Positions 35,383 through 48,760 of a DNA stretch of 64,000 nt are shown piece by piece. The stretch lies in the NCBI RefSeq assembly GCF_008831285.2, contig NC_045139.1, forward strand, positions 912,204-976,203. Reading direction: 5' to 3'. Position 1 is the stretch's first letter, and every line of letters starts with the position of its first letter. This DNA comes from Nymphaea colorata. Taxonomy: Eukaryota; Streptophyta; Magnoliopsida; Nymphaeales; Nymphaeaceae. Position numbers and translations under genes: made by a program. A model generated the notes under the pieces. The model had not been told where the DNA came from. It was given only the letters and a program-made list of their open reading frames with translations, and did no database searches.

Positions 35383-38300
35383 CATAGTTGACTCATGAAT
35401 TGCCCAAGTCAGCTCGGATCGCCTATAAATCCATCCACGAGTCAAGCTTTGGGCTGACTCGGCCCTGACTTGGCCTGACTCAGCCCGCTTCGCTCCTGAA
35501 TATATATTGTGGTTTTTTGAATACTCACCGAGTCGGCAGTCAACTTGCTGACCTAGTGACCCGGGCATCAGCCGATCCGAATCTGAGTCATGGGTTTGCC
35601 AACTATGCTCCATTGCTCAGCTAGCGCGTCAACTGGCTTAGACCAATAATTGAAGAGTATGTTTTATGTGACATCTCAATCTGTTTTTTCATGCTTCGAC
35701 CTCACTATCCAACCAGAGCGTGGAAAGTTAATGCGTTCTGAGGTTGAGTCCAGATTCGCAAAAGTTCCAAGACTGGTAAGCTCACCAGTCCAATGAGTAT
35801 GTGAAATAAAATTTTCCCATAGTAAAATCTACAATAAAGCATATTCCAGTTCCTGGGTAAAATAAAATAAGTTTCAGTCCCAAGTTTGAGCTGGCATTTT
35901 TGGTTACAAATAATGAGGAGCTATCAGTTAGGCAAGACAAAAGCAGAAAAGAAAAGAAAAAAGGACACAATGTGCATTATGAGATCCTGCCTGAATCTAG
36001 ATTAGGTTTCTTCTGCAGATCTGGTATCTTGTCCCATTTAATATGCCTAAATGATCTGTTCCAAAACCTATCAGTATGGGCATGGGGGATCTGCCCTCTC
36101 TGGAAGAGGCCCAATATGCAGAAACAGCATGTACAATGGTAGGTGGAATTTTTAATGGAAACATAAAAGGAATAGTAGAAGATTCATCTGGATGACTTTA
36201 TTGGCATTGTTGCAGAGAAATGGGAAAAAAGTTTAAAAAATAATGTTGATATAGCTTTTCACAGACAGAAAAAAGAATGCAACCCAGGCTTGTTGGGGTT
36301 GGTTGAGCAGTAGGACACATTAAATATTGTTTTTTTCTTAACTGTTTTACTTGTAAACTGTTTCCATATGCATAGAATCCATTTTGAATGAACAACAAGG
36401 ACATGGGCAGCAAACTGAGAAAGAAATTATATATCTCAGCCGAAAGGCCTTCCACTTCTGCAGCGGTCATTAATTTGAGTTCAACTCCCACATGGATGAG
36501 CTTATTCATGAATTGCATTGATGAAGAAATGGTACTGGAACAAGGTGATAAAGAGTGAGAAAAGGCTACTAAACACACAAGGAAGAAGGCAAAATGAAAG
36601 GACGCATTTAACACAGGATCACTGTCATGATCATAGCTTGAAGATACAGAATGATCAGCACTCAACTAAATAATGTTTCATCTTCCTTCTTTGTCAGATT
36701 CCAAGACAAACTGATTGCACCAATAAAAAGGGCCACCGTCTTCCACGAACCATCCATCTCAAGATGGATGGACACTGATGATAGCAGAGTGAGTTGATAC
36801 ACCATGAATCTCACTGTATTCAGCCATGATGCCACAATCAATGCTTCAGCGACAACAGCCAAAAGAGCAAAGGGATTACGCGGAAGTCATTTCACACTTA
36901 TTGGCCAACAGTGAGAGTACCTTGCTGCCATTAGTAAAAACGTGAGCCCATGGTCAACCTTTGAGTTAAATACTAGCAAAATGCCATTTACAAGGACCTT
37001 AGAAACTGTAGGTACTTTATCTCTGTTTGTTTCTATCAGAAAACATGTCTTTAAATTGCTGGCACATGCAAACTTCAAAGAGGTTCTTTATCATAAGTTC
37101 AAGAAAATTTAGGAACAAAGTCATGTCTATGTATCAGCATATTATAATGTTCAAAAATGGGTAAAACCGCAGATTCATGAATTAATGAGCCAATAAATCA
37201 TTAGAAAATCATTGGTACCATCAAAAGCTTTAAAAACAAATCACAAATATCTGCATGTTCACACACACATAGATAGACATAAGATTAAAGAAACATAATT
37301 AATGGTGAAGGATTGTTATATGTCACATACTAATTATCCTCCACCATCCTAAACTTGATTTCAAGCATCGGTAGAGAGAAAATATTCTGCAGGTTTCAAA
37401 TTTACGACGCCAAATGAGATTTGTTATCACCTTCGTAAATTACTGCTACCAAAGGATCTATAATAATCAAATCTTATTACCAATATAAATAGTTAACATG
37501 ATTTCAATTACCATCACAAGGCATTGTTGCTGAACATTATGCATTCAAATGAACCTTCTCAGCATATTGTCTGTACTGGCAGGCGAGAGATAGTGAATGG
37601 TTGCTTCCTCTTCACTTCTTCAATCATGGATCCTCCACATGCTCGCGCTCTGCATGCAGCTTAGTGGGGGCACATGCATGTGGCGTTTTTAAGCCCTTTC
37701 AATAAATGGACAAAAGGGGGCCGGGTGGGTTTGTACTTAAGACTGCTGACAATGGGTGTCTTTCTTACATGGTGAAAAAGATCTTTCCAATTTGCTTTTC
37801 TTTTCACCTGGTTTACTTGTTTGGAAAGAAAATGATGCATTGCCAATTTGGATCTGAAATAAGAGCAGTGGGGCAAGAATGATTGGCCATTTCCTTGGGA
37901 AAATTCCACTTACAGAAGCCTTTTACTGTCTCATTGCTGCAAAAAGATATCCCACATTTATTTGAAAAGACACAAGAACCCTGACTTCCACTGAGACTAC
38001 CAAATGAAAGCTCACTCGAAATCTAGATTTTCTTTTCCATAATAAAAGAGAAGCCACTCTCTAAACTTGTTAACTTCTGAATTAAGCATATACAGCAAAG
38101 GATTCAGAATAAAATGGGAATTTAGTCATAAATTTGACCTTTTACGGTCTAAATCCAATGCTTCATGGTCCCTTTAAAAATTTATCTTCCTCACGTGAAA
38201 TCTTTCTCACACATCTGTCGGCAGTCTTTGCTTGATTTCCAGGCCTGCATGGATGAATGATTGATTGACTCATGTGACAATGCATATGCTGACGGATGAC

Positions 38301-39504
38301 GGAACCGGACCAACTTGACAAGCCAGCTACAATCTTCTCATTCCACATCAACTTTTGGACTGTAACTAGCAACGGTGTATGTGCTTCTGATCAATGTTCT
38401 GAATCTTCGTTTGGATTTTGATACATTATAAAAAAAAAAACTAAAATTAATTTACAAATTTATGTTCAAATTTAATATATATATATATATATATATACTG
38501 TCATCCAAACATCCAATTTTTTTTCCTTTTTTAAGAAGTCATACGAATTGGAAGGAGTTTAAGATCACTGGAGAATTTCAGCTTATCAAGACAGTATTGT
38601 TTTTTGAGAGAGAAAGAAAGAGTACTGAAAAGCAGCGAGAGATGAGCTTTTCTTGGCTCCTCGTGACTTTGGTAAGGCCAATAGACCTGTCCTAGTCTAT
38701 TCTGCACCGACCTACGGCCACTTGGACTGCCGATCGATTTCTCCCTTGGCTCACTGTTTCTTTTTCTCTTTCTGCCAATTCGCGAAATACTTATTTTGGA
38801 GTAGCTAGTTTCTTTATATATAATATAAAGCTCAAAAGTTAGGAATATTAGGCTTTATCAAATCAAACGCTGATGTCTAATATCATGAGTAACCAATATC
38901 AATCTTTGATTTAGAGTTTGCAATCGAGAAAGCATGCACTTATTGGCAAGGTTCTTCTTAGTTTTGTGTTAGGAATTCCTTTAACTCGTTTAACTGTTTC
39001 TTTTTTTTTTAACTAATTCAATGGACAACTATCTAATAAAAAAATCCAAAGGAAGAATTAACATATTTATTCTGCCTCCAAATATCTCCTAAAGAAAAAC
39101 TTAGAAACAGAAAATCTTTCCCTCCCTCATGACATACTTTTGTAGTTGACCGAGTTTAAATGAGTCGAGTTCTTATAATTGGAGCACGATTCTGTTAACA
39201 TTTCAATCCCAAATTCAAACTCGAACTCATTTTATTTATAAATGAATCTAACAAGAGTCGAGCTCGAGTTGGTTCCAACTTGTTGTCCAGCCTTAGTTTC
39301 AAGTTTTTGCTATATAATGAGGGGAAGGAAACATGCTCTTACAGGAAGCACAAGATCTCTCTCTCTTTGTCCTTCTCCTTCTGCAATAATGCATGGGTTT
39401 CTGCTGATGTTATCTAGCTGTTGTGGGGTTGCGTGTGCTTGCTGCATGTGCTTCTTCTGGTAAGGCGTAAGCAAACATGTGAAATGGAAATGCAAGTGCA
39501 CAAG

Positions 39505-39506
39505 GT

Positions 39507-39549
<43 letters not shown>

Positions 39550-39900
39550 GATTGAGTTGTTTAGAAATCTTTTCACACATAAACTTGCAGCAAACTGTTC
39601 TCTCTCTGTCTCATTTGGTTGTCTAGAGAATTTTCACAAATAAACTTGATGAGAATCGAGCCTTTCTCCCCTTCTCCCTCTCTCTCTCTCTCTTATTAGA
39701 TTGGGTTGTTTAGAAAATTTTCAGAGATACATAAACTTGATGAAACTTGATGAGAGTAAAGTCTCTCTCTCTCTCTCTTCCTTTCTTACTGGATTGGCCT
39801 TGGGTCGTTTTGAAGTTAAGTTTTCACATTTGAAGTTTGAAAGTCAAATCATTCTCTTGTTTTGAAAACTTTCACAATTGACGAGACTCCAATCTCTCTT
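39505..39900. repeat. Degenerate ~95-bp tandem repeat, each unit with its own CT tract
   Basis: Four to five units of the form (CT)n - GATTG(A/G)GTTGTTTAGAAA - TTTTCACA - ATAAACTTGATGAGA. A stray unit follows near 40,114-40,185. Confidence 0.55.
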
Positions 39901-41129
39901 TACTGTGGGATCGAATTGGCTCATGTAGGTGGCAACTTGATTCAATTCATCATGCATCGAGTTTTCACTTTTTCTAATATATTTAAGTTTTTTCTTTCAT
40001 TATGTTTACATTTTTGTCGCTAACTTCTTTAGTTTGTTTTGTCCGAACTGTAGCTTATTCACCTGAATTCGATCAATCAACAACCCCGCCACAATCCGAT
40101 TCATAAACTCGTTTTTATAGCTCTCTCTCTCTCTCTCTCTCCCGCTAAATTGGATTTCTTTCATATGTGAACTTGGTGATCAAAGTAACAGGAAAAAAAA
40201 AACAATGAGTTTAAACTTTAAACTCAAAAAACTGCATGCTTGAATGGTTAAAAAAAAAAAATCAACAAATCAACACCCAAAATATTATAAGTTGTTTAAT
40301 CAACTATTTTTGCACTATAAACCATTATTAATGTTCTCTTAGCAACTGCTTTTTAGATTTTTAGTTTCCAAAATTCTTACAAAATCTCACATCAGACATA
40401 TTTAAACTGTCATATATATATATATATATAAGCTCAGGTCATTTGACTTGTCGAGTTTCTTTTTATCTCTCACTTCATTTTCTTTTTATCTCTTTCTCTC
40501 TCTTCCGTAAGAGAAAGTTGCATGTGCGCACGTGGTGGCATCGTGCAGGGCAATCTCCAAACGGGTCCACGTGCACTCTGACCCGTCCGTAATGAGCTTT
40601 TTACATGTCAACCCCAACAATACAATCATAATTCTAAAAGCCGATCCCAAAAATCCAAAATTCGCATCAGCCCCTCAGTCAGAAAACTTTTTCCAAATCT
40701 CAAAAAGGACAGGTCAGGTGCCCTTGTCCTCCCCACCCTCCGCCTCAAATTAACCCAATTTTTTATTTCTTGACCTCCCTTAAAATATTATTTAGAAAAA
40801 ATAAACAAATAAGAGCACTGCCCAAGTAGGGGCATGGTGTCCCCCACAGGGAACCTGCTTGTGTCATCCACCATCCCTACAACATTTCAAAACCCCACTG
40901 AATAAACAAATCCCCACCACTAAAAAAATAAATAATAAACAAGTTAATAAAAATAATGAACACCAGGCAAGGATATTGGCATGATGGAAAGATCACTGCT
41001 CGAGGCGATTCATCTCATGCACTCCATGTGATTTTGTTTTAAGTTGCCTTTTCTTTCATATATAGATAAGTGCACAATGTATTAAACTATAAGAATTAAA
41101 AAATAATTTTGAAAACTTAATGTCTCACT

Positions 41130-41273
41130 CAGTGGTCTAGTGTGGGCAGTTGACCACACCAATTTCGTAAACTTTACTTATTAATAATTTCATATATATA
41201 TATATATATATATATAACATTAAGGTTATTGAACTAGTGCCCCCACCAGCCAAAATTTTTATCTTCACTAGCG
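41130..41273. mobile_element. Copy of the CAGTGGCGG hAT MITE
   Basis: Left end CAGTGGTCTAG with GTGTGGGCAGTTGACCACACC, and a right end near CTTCACTAGCG that has lost part of the TIR. Flanks GTCTCACT and GTCTCAGT match at seven of eight positions. An (AT)n run lies inside. Confidence 0.5.
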
Positions 41274-42286
41274 GTCTCAGTTCAATTTTATGAGTCGATA
41301 AAACTTATGCATATTTTTTGTTTTATAAACAATTAGAACGAAAAGAAAGTTAGTATTTTTTGTTTTTTGTTTTATAACTAGTATTTTTTGTTTTATAAAC
41401 AATTAGGTACTAAAAGAGAAGCTAAGTTGGGAGACTCATGATAATATATTGGTCTACTAGCTTTTTCTTGCTTCTATGTTGTGTAACACAAATACAAATA
41501 GCTTGCTTATTAGTTTTAATCAACAACTTAGTTGCTGGGCGAGTGACAAAGTTTCTTGGCTCGAATCCGGTTCAAACTGGGTGGGTGCTGCTTACTTGTG
41601 GATGGCAATCCAATGCTAGAACTTATAATTTTTTATGTCAATTCTGGATTTTCTATAAAGTTTTTGTGTCAAACTCGACTAAGTTTATGGTACCTACATC
41701 ATGCAATTACATTTATTTTTAATTATCTTCTTTTTTAGATTATAAATAGTGGATGTGTTATACTTTAATTGACAGGTGTCACAGTTTCTACCCAAAACAA
41801 CATTGAATACGTGGGTGAGGGAGAGGAGGGAGCAGTTTTGACCTTTTTATCGAATAACCCAAATCAGATTAATGACTTACTATGGTAAAATGGTCCATAA
41901 CAATGGTTTATCTCGCTAATTGCATGCATTTACAATATATTCTAGGTTGCTATTCGCATTTCATTGTACAAACATGTAACTTGGTTTTGTCTACATAAAT
42001 GTTATGTTTATGTTATTTTTCATCGATCGTATTAAGCACATTTGTTAATAAATATTGGTTCGATTGACTAGATTGCGAATATAGAAATTGGTATTGTCTA
42101 CAAAAATGAAATGGTTTGTTAAAGATAATTATGATTATTCATTCGATTAATTTGATTATGTACATATACCTTGATTTTGCTTACGTAAATGTTAAGTTGA
42201 TGTTATTTACCGTTGATCGTCTTAAAAATATTTGTTTAAGCAGATTGATTCAATTCCGTTTTTTTTTTCTTGTATTCCGACCTTAA

Positions 42287-42507
42287 GGGTATGCTTGTTT
42301 CATCATGGATCTAAGACCCGCAGTGATATGAAATCCCTGGAATCTCAAATCCAAGAATTTAACGTCGGACCACGCTCATATCTGACCTTAAATCTATGGT
42401 TTTTAGCATGTAAGGTGGATTTAAGATCCACATTATAGAAATCCTCATTAAACGAAGGATCTTTAATGCGGCCTCGGCTCTAAGATCCGATGCTATCAAA
42501 CGCAACC
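42287..42507. mobile_element. PIF/Harbinger-like MITE, TAA duplication
   Basis: 221 bp between TAA repeats (42284-42286, 42508-42510). The ends are inverted: GGGTATGCTTGTTTCATCA against GGTTGCGTTTGATAGCATC, followed on both sides by GGATCT(A/T)AGA. The trinucleotide TAA/TTA duplication fits PIF/Harbinger. Confidence 0.6.
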
Positions 42508-43729
42508 TAAAAGATTAGCTAATTCTTGGGAGCCATTTTGGCTGAGCCAAAGCTACACACCCACTGAGGTTGATATGGTATGGGCTTGTAGGGGCAAATG
42601 CCCACACAAATTGCTTATTTGTATATTGATGCTTCACAGTCATTTTCTTATGTGCATATTACTCCCTCACAAAAGTCTTGGAGTCACCAAGAGACCATGG
42701 TCCCTATGGTCCCCAAACTTTGAGTAAAACATGTGTGGGTTCATCAAGTTGGTCAAGTTTGTTTCACATAGTGCCAAAATGTAGACTTTGAAATTGGGTC
42801 CATCTCTTTCTCCCTTCTCTTGTTGAGCTTTGAATTGCTACTTGGAACATTCATTCAACCTCTTTCCAGCCACCCAACTCATGGGCCTTAGCCAACAAAC
42901 TGAATCGAGTCTTCAAACGCTGCTAGGCGCGCGGCGGACCCACCTGAGGCGGTCTGCACCTACTTGATCGAGCCAAGGTGGGCTCGAGCCATAATGGGAA
43001 CACCAATTATTGATTGAAAGCGGACCCATCTCGAATCGATCCACAAACTGACAAGATCTCCCTCGCCTGCTCAAATCATCAGAGCGCCATCTTTATGAGC
43101 GCTTTTGTCCCTACCAACATAAGAGGACTCAGCATTCATGCCTCGCTCTAACGTGGCCTCAGTCATGGCCGAGAAATCTCTGCCATCGAAGCCGCAGGTC
43201 ACAGCGCTTTCAGAGAATTTGCAACTTCAATTCTCACTCACCTGTTCATGGTGAGTGAGTTTTTTCACCTTCATTTATAAATTTTTTTTGTCCTTTTTTT
43301 AAATAAAAAAATAAAAATAAAAATAAAAATAAAAGCTGTCATTTTTTTTCCCCTACAGCTGGAATGCCAAGATGTGCACGTGAATCCAATTGGGCACCTG
43401 TGATTGCTTCGATTCTAGAGAGAGAAAGAGGAGAGAGACAGAGAAAAATGGAGCCTGCCCATGAAAAAACACCTCGTCGGTGAGGCAGATGTCTTCTCAT
43501 TAAGATTAAAAAGAGAAGAAAAGAAGTAAAAAAGAAGACCCACAAAGAAAAAATTACATGCGGAAGAGGAAAGAGCAGAAACCAAGAAGAAAAATAAGGG
43601 TTGGTTTCTTCCCCTTCACCTTCCTTCCTTCCTTCCTTACTTCGATAGTTTAACACTCGAAAGAAACAAAGAAAAGAAGAAGGGCAGGCAGGGCAGAAGC
43701 AGAAGCAGAAGCAGAATCCCCAGCTGCAG

Positions 43730-44281
43730 CTAACAGGGCTCTCTGTTCATCATCGTCTTCTCATCGCCTACAGAGTCGAAGAAGCTGGCCAGGGCCTTCA
43801 TGGCGGTCACCTGTCCCTGGAGAGCCATTATGTAGTCGGCAGCCTCCTCGAAGAGCCTCTCCAAGGCCATGCCCTCGCCTCCGGGGACCAGCCTCTTCAG
43901 AGCCCTGACCCTCCTCTCCATGCCCTCCTTCTCGCTCTCCCTCCCCTTCAACGACAGCAGGGACCTCTCCCTTCTCCTCCTCAGGGACGCCATGGGCTTC
44001 CTCTTCCTCACCAGCATTCTGCTGAGCCTCCTCGTTTGCAGCGCCTTCTTCTGCCTGCAACTCCGGAGCCTCAGCCTGAGGGCCCTGCACCAGTGGTATT
44101 GCCGCCCGTTTGAGGATTGGGCGAGCCCCATATCAGCAGCCGTCTTGATCATCTTCCCCCTCTGCACCACGCTGCCTTGTATTCCCACCTGCTGCTGTGT
44201 GGCTTCTCCAATGGCAGGCAGCAGCCATTGGAGATAGGAGACTGTGTTCCTCGCCGACATGGCTCTTCTGTTTACATCCAT
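43730..44281 (-). CDS. Atypical HLH regulator, IBH1/PAR1/UPB1 class
   Basis: Intronless, 183 aa, ATG at 44281. Residues 41-75 (RGKMIKTAADMGLA...YHWCRALRLRLRS) resemble the IBH1-type block before the HLH. Residues 76-112 are strongly basic, with RRRRER. The HLH is at about 122-168, with RRVRALKRLVPGGEG, LFEEAADYIMALQ and QVTAMKALASFF. It has no canonical E-box-binding basic motif. Known role of the class: non-DNA-binding HLH proteins that titrate growth-promoting bHLH factors (brassinosteroid, light and ROS-growth pathways). The second helix is closest by eye to PAR1 and UPB1, the N-terminal block to IBH1, so I leave it unnamed. The short leader upstream is pyrimidine-rich on the mRNA strand. 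It lies about 23 kb from the other HLH gene and has the same orientation and intronless form. Confidence 0.82.
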   Translation of the reverse strand: MDVNRRAMSARNTVSYLQWLLPAIGEATQQQVGIQGSVVQRGKMIKTAADMGLAQSSNGRQYHWCRALRLRLRSCRQKKALQTRRLSRMLVRKRKPMASLRRRRERSLLSLKGRESEKEGMERRVRALKRLVPGGEGMALERLFEEAADYIMALQGQVTAMKALASFFDSVGDEKTMMNREPC

Positions 44282-45393
44282 GTTCTAGAGAGAGAAGTGG
44301 TGAGAAGAAGAGGAGGGGTTGAAGATGAAGCTGGCTGTGCTTAAATCATTGTGGAGAAGAGCGAGCTCTGTGGGCCATCCCCAAAAATGTCCATGCCAAC
44401 CAGGCAAAGGGGCCCACTTGGTTCTTTTTGTCTTTCAAAACTTTTTTTTTTTTCAAAAATTTATTTTATGTTTTTATTTATTTATTTATCTATTTATTTG
44501 TCCTCATAAATCAGGCCATTTCTCCAAGTCTCCTCCTGCCATTCAAGCATCTTATATATGTATATACTTTTCATTTTCAACTTAGAAAGAATGAGCTTAC
44601 AATTATATTACAGGAAGTTTCTAAGTCATAAAACATTCTCACAAATTTGGTTCAAAACCCAAATAATTTCTCCTGCTTGATGCATCAAAGTTCAAACACT
44701 TTCCTTCCACTGTTCTTTAAGTAGATCTAAATGTGGGAATGATTTTGATACTAGAATGCCCACTTTTGTTTTTAAAAGCAGCGCACATGAAAAGAAAAGA
44801 AGGATTTTCACGTTTTAATCAGTACCAAACACGACTCTAGTGATAATAAACTTTTTTAAAGAAGATGAAAATGAAACTAGCAAATTACATTGATTGAGAA
44901 ATGAGCTGCATCTGGTTCGATTAAAATGTAATTGGAATCAAATCCAGATTACGGAATTGGATCCAGATTGATGGTGCCATGGTCATGGGAGGGAGAGTAA
45001 TATGATCATTCACGCTCAAACGGAACGCACATGCGCTCACATGCGCCACTTAAAGACCTGCCGACCCATGTGACCAGCCTTCCTCGGCCCTACACGCGCC
45101 TCTCTCTTCCCTCAGACGTGGACCGCTCTCGGCCGTCCATCTTTAACAGTCAAGACCTCGTGGTTTGTTCCCAGCCGTCGATGGTCTTCTGCCGACCTCG
45201 GCCCAGGCGCCGGTCACGAGGTGCTTGTGATTGGGCCATGCAAAGAGAGAGATTGGCTGGATTGGGCGGAGCTGGCCGCGCCTTCTCCAGGTGAGAGGGC
45301 CCCAGGTCATCCACATTTGAGGGGCTTCATGCCAATGCTGCCGAGCATCTCCAGATCCATGCCACCAGAAAACATGGATTCGCATCTTACAAT

Positions 45394-45542
<149 letters not shown>

Positions 45543-45699
45543 GTGGAGGGATGAGACAAAAAGTCCCTTAGTTAGAGTAACAAACCACAGAAACCAAAGG
45601 CGAAACATACAATACAATTCACAAAAAACGAAATAAGAGGGGTGGGGAGAGAGTGGAAGGATAGAACGATACCATCATCCAGCTGCAGAAAGAGGATGA

Positions 45700-46060
45700 T
45701 GCCGCAGCCGAATGACAAAATTGGCATCCCCTACACAAGACGAGCTACAGACTCCGACCATAGAAGGTGCCCCTGAAGACCCTGTTGCTAAGCTCCTCCC
45801 AAATGCGCCACCAAGCTGAAATAAGCCACAACCTATAAACACGACCCCAAGAAACAACCAAGTGGGGGGAAAGACAAAAGAGGAAAAGAAGACGAATAGA
45901 GGGTAGGTCGGGAAGACTATTAACAAGGGAAGGTGAGGCAGAGGAAAAGACCTTAAAAAAGCAATTGCAAGACATAAAAAAATGAACTCGAGACTCACGA
46001 CGAGAGAGAAAAAAAAGCACCGCTTAGTCATGGTGTTGTGACATTTGGGGCAGATGGTGG
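45700..46060 (-). pseudogene. LINE remnant: reverse-transcriptase zinc-binding region
   Basis: On the minus strand, with at least one frameshift, I read CPKCHNTMTK, then in the next frame RRESRVHFFMSC and later AWWRIWEELSNRVFRG. Spacing C-x2-C...H-x3-S-C followed by a W-rich segment is that of the zf-RVT domain at the end of plant LINE ORF2. The rest of ORF2 is not seen. On its downstream side lies the long (AT)n(AG)n tract (45397-45537). Confidence 0.5.
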
Positions 46061-46536
46061 CAAGGTGGCCTCAATAATCATACCTCTAGAAGTCTCCTCT
46101 TTTTCTGGTAGCCAGGAATCAATTTTTTTCTGCTTCATATTTTTCTAATCGAAACTTGTCCTCTTGGAGTCAGCAAAACACGACAAACTCTAAGCTAATG
46201 GGTTTTCAGGAGCCTTGCAAATTGTGGGCAAACCAGACATGTCAACAGCTTCTTCTTTTAACCAAATTTGACTCTGATGATCAACCATGGTCGTCTGACT
46301 AAGAATCAGCATATAGAATCGTGCTTATTTATGAAATGATAAAGCAATTTGAATCTTGAATATGCTTGACTAAATTTTGGGTGTTGATCAATTCTCACTA
46401 AAACCTGTTTATGTACCGTAATTAACTGCTCTAAGTTCGATTTCTGCAAAATCAATCATGTATTATATAATTTACACTTATATGTGATTAATTTTACAAA
46501 ATTAAGATGAAGAAATGCCCTGGATATCTTCGTCTG

Positions 46537-46544
46537 TATAAGAG
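46537..46544 (+). promoter_or_regulatory. TATA-like box before the small ORF
   Basis: TATAAGAG 81-88 bp before an ATG, followed by a pyrimidine-rich leader containing a CT run. The arrangement resembles a compact plant promoter. The call rests on motif and spacing only. Confidence 0.35.
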
Positions 46545-46624
46545 TAGAGCATTTCACCATACATATTCTACTTAACCTCCCGCTCTCTCTCTCTCTCTGC
46601 CTTCTGCTTTCTGTTCTCTGCAAA

Positions 46625-46795
46625 ATGGGAGTTAATGTCAGAAGAGGTCAGTTGCTGAGTGTCCAGAGCCCTTATCTCCTTATGCAACGGAGACATCTGG
46701 TGGACGTCCTTCTTTCCAATACTTTAATCGAGAGAGAATTAACGAGTTCATTGTGTGGGAAGGGGGACCAAGGTCCTTGGATTCAAGTAAAATAA
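46625..46795 (+). CDS. Candidate small orphan ORF (56 aa)
   Basis: The ORF starts MGVNVRRGQLLSVQSPYLLM and stops at a TAA. I do not recognise it. In its favour: a TATA-like box at 46537, a (CT)n leader, and an A-rich start context (caaaATGG). The ATTCAAGTAAAA near the end contains a possible splice donor at 46787, and a good acceptor (ttttcag) lies just downstream near 46,820, so the frame could continue into a second exon. No signal peptide or domain is visible. It could equally be a leader ORF of a non-coding RNA, or chance. Confidence 0.28.
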   Translation: MGVNVRRGQLLSVQSPYLLMQRRHLVDVLLSNTLIERELTSSLCGKGDQGPWIQVK

Positions 46796-47049
46796 AGGTG
46801 ATGTCTTTTGGATTTTTCAGAAAGTCATTGGAAATGGCAATCGGCACATGCTCTGCCAGAGCCGAAAGAAGATTATTTTCATACCAACCTTAATTCCATC
46901 ATTATCCTGAATCATGGATACACTCAGAGCATCGGTTTCTTAGTTTTTCTCTTTTCTGGTGTTCTCACATAAAAGAAAAACCCATCATCTGATCATGTAC
47001 TGTAATGTTGACCTGCATGTGACTCCATGAAGCCTGTCATTTTAAAAAG

Positions 47050-47285
47050 AAACTCTCTCTCTCTCTCTCTCTCTTATTCACATGGTTTCAGCACTACCCA
47101 ACTCCTGGATTACAACACTTGAACATTTGCAATGCCACTAATTTCTGGATCTCCTCAAAGATCCTATGGTTATTAAAAAACTCTTTCTCTCTCTTTCGCT
47201 CACATGGTTGCAGCACTATCCATCTTCTGGATTACCGCACTCGGCACATCTGCAATGGCATCTAATATCTGGATTTTCTATAAGT
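47050..47285. repeat. ~122-bp diverged tandem duplication with CT tracts
   Basis: Each unit has a CT run, then TCACATGGTT(T/G)CAGCACTA, then CTGGATTAC and finally TCTGGAT. The units are offset by 122 bp. Confidence 0.7.
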
Positions 47286-48380
47286 TGTGGTACATAATTC
47301 ATTGCACATTCTCATGTTCAGTGGAACACGAGACAGTGCAACTTGTTATTTGTTAATGTGATTTCCACATGAAAACGCTCCAAAAGCGAACACCCTGGTG
47401 CTTTGCCACTATCCAGAACCTTCAAATATATAAGGTCTTCTCTTCGATGTAATTGAATCATCATGCATCAAGTAATAGAAATTGAAGGCTACACGAAGAA
47501 AGATGAATTTGCGCAACCGATGGTTGTTCTTGAAGCTCACCAACTGAACACCAAATGCAACCAAAATTACGGAACTGTTTACCAAAAATCTTCAAATAAC
47601 GTCTTTTATTTGGTAAAGAAAGAAAGATAGGGATGCAAGAGCAATAATAAATTGTAAAAGCTGAAGGTATTTCCTAAGTTTTAACGCCAATATATCACAA
47701 AAGATTGGAACACTGAAACGATCAATAAAGGAAAAGAGAATACTGAAAAAATGATGGAAAATAACAGTAAAGATCCAAACCAAATCAACCTTGCAACACT
47801 TTTCAAAGTGTTCCTTTCATCTGTTCCATTTGTAAATATGTGTCAGCAGAAAAAAAGCGGGCTTAATGATTTTGATGAAGGTTTCAGTTTTATAAACTAA
47901 GGGCATAGGAACGGTCCTCAAAATAGAATATCACGGTGAGACAGGCATAAATGAACAGTTCCTGAACCTACGAGCTTTTCGCAAGTAACTTAATCGAATT
48001 TAATTAGTTTGATCTTTTTCTAATTTAATGGGCATATTGGAACTTGAATCTCACATACATGCTATCTTTACTACTCAACGGATCTGTGAATTGATCGAGT
48101 TGCAATCTCCCAGTGGAGCATTTTTCCTATAGCCTATGTGACATGGAGTCTTCAAGGAAGTAACGATCACAAGCTCACGAGGTGCTAGTGTAGACGCTTG
48201 TGCTGCTCTGGCTTGTCAAATTCAATCTTCAGCCTTGTCAAGAGCAATCGCTGAACCTGTGCATATCATTGGCTGGCTTTTACTTGAGCATTGTCGAATG
48301 AATTGTGAACTCAACAGGCTCGCTATTCATTAGCTGAATTTCATAAGCAAATTACATCTTATGCTTACGCACCGGGAGTG

Positions 48381-48760
48381 GTTGGTAGATACTAGACCAA
48401 TTGGGTAAGGGATGAAAGTCAGACCTCTTATATTCATGTTAAAAAGTGTTTTAAACAAAATATGGACTTTTTAAAATGTTTATAAACACTAATTTAATAT
48501 AAATCATGCTTTAGTGTAAGTATTTTTGTCAAAGAAAAAGGATCTTTCTACTATCAAAATTTGATGTTATATGAGCTGTGTTCATTTTTTTATTATTAAA
48601 AAAACATTATTAAGGTAAGAAATGACTAAATTAATACATGTTTCTCACCAGATCTCTCTTATGATCATATCTATACGGTTAGATTGTAAAAAAATAAGTT
48701 AAGAATTAATTTTAATAGGTTTGGTTTTCGTCTTACCCAAGTAGTCTGGTTTTGACCAAC
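48381..48760. mobile_element. MITE family 'TTGGGTAAGGG', copy 2
   Basis: Left GTTGGTAGATACTAGACC then AATTGGGTAAGG. The right end read in reverse is GTTGGTCAAAACCAGAC then TACTTGGGTAAG. The TIR is therefore about 35 bp with several mismatches. No clear target duplication and no coding capacity. Confidence 0.65.

Noticed and set aside
36198-36862. Two overlapping minus-strand frames (66 and 155 codons) with hydrophobic stretches
   Set aside because: No family recognised, no promoter or splice structure, and the composition is like the surrounding spacer. Kept only as an unexplained open stretch.
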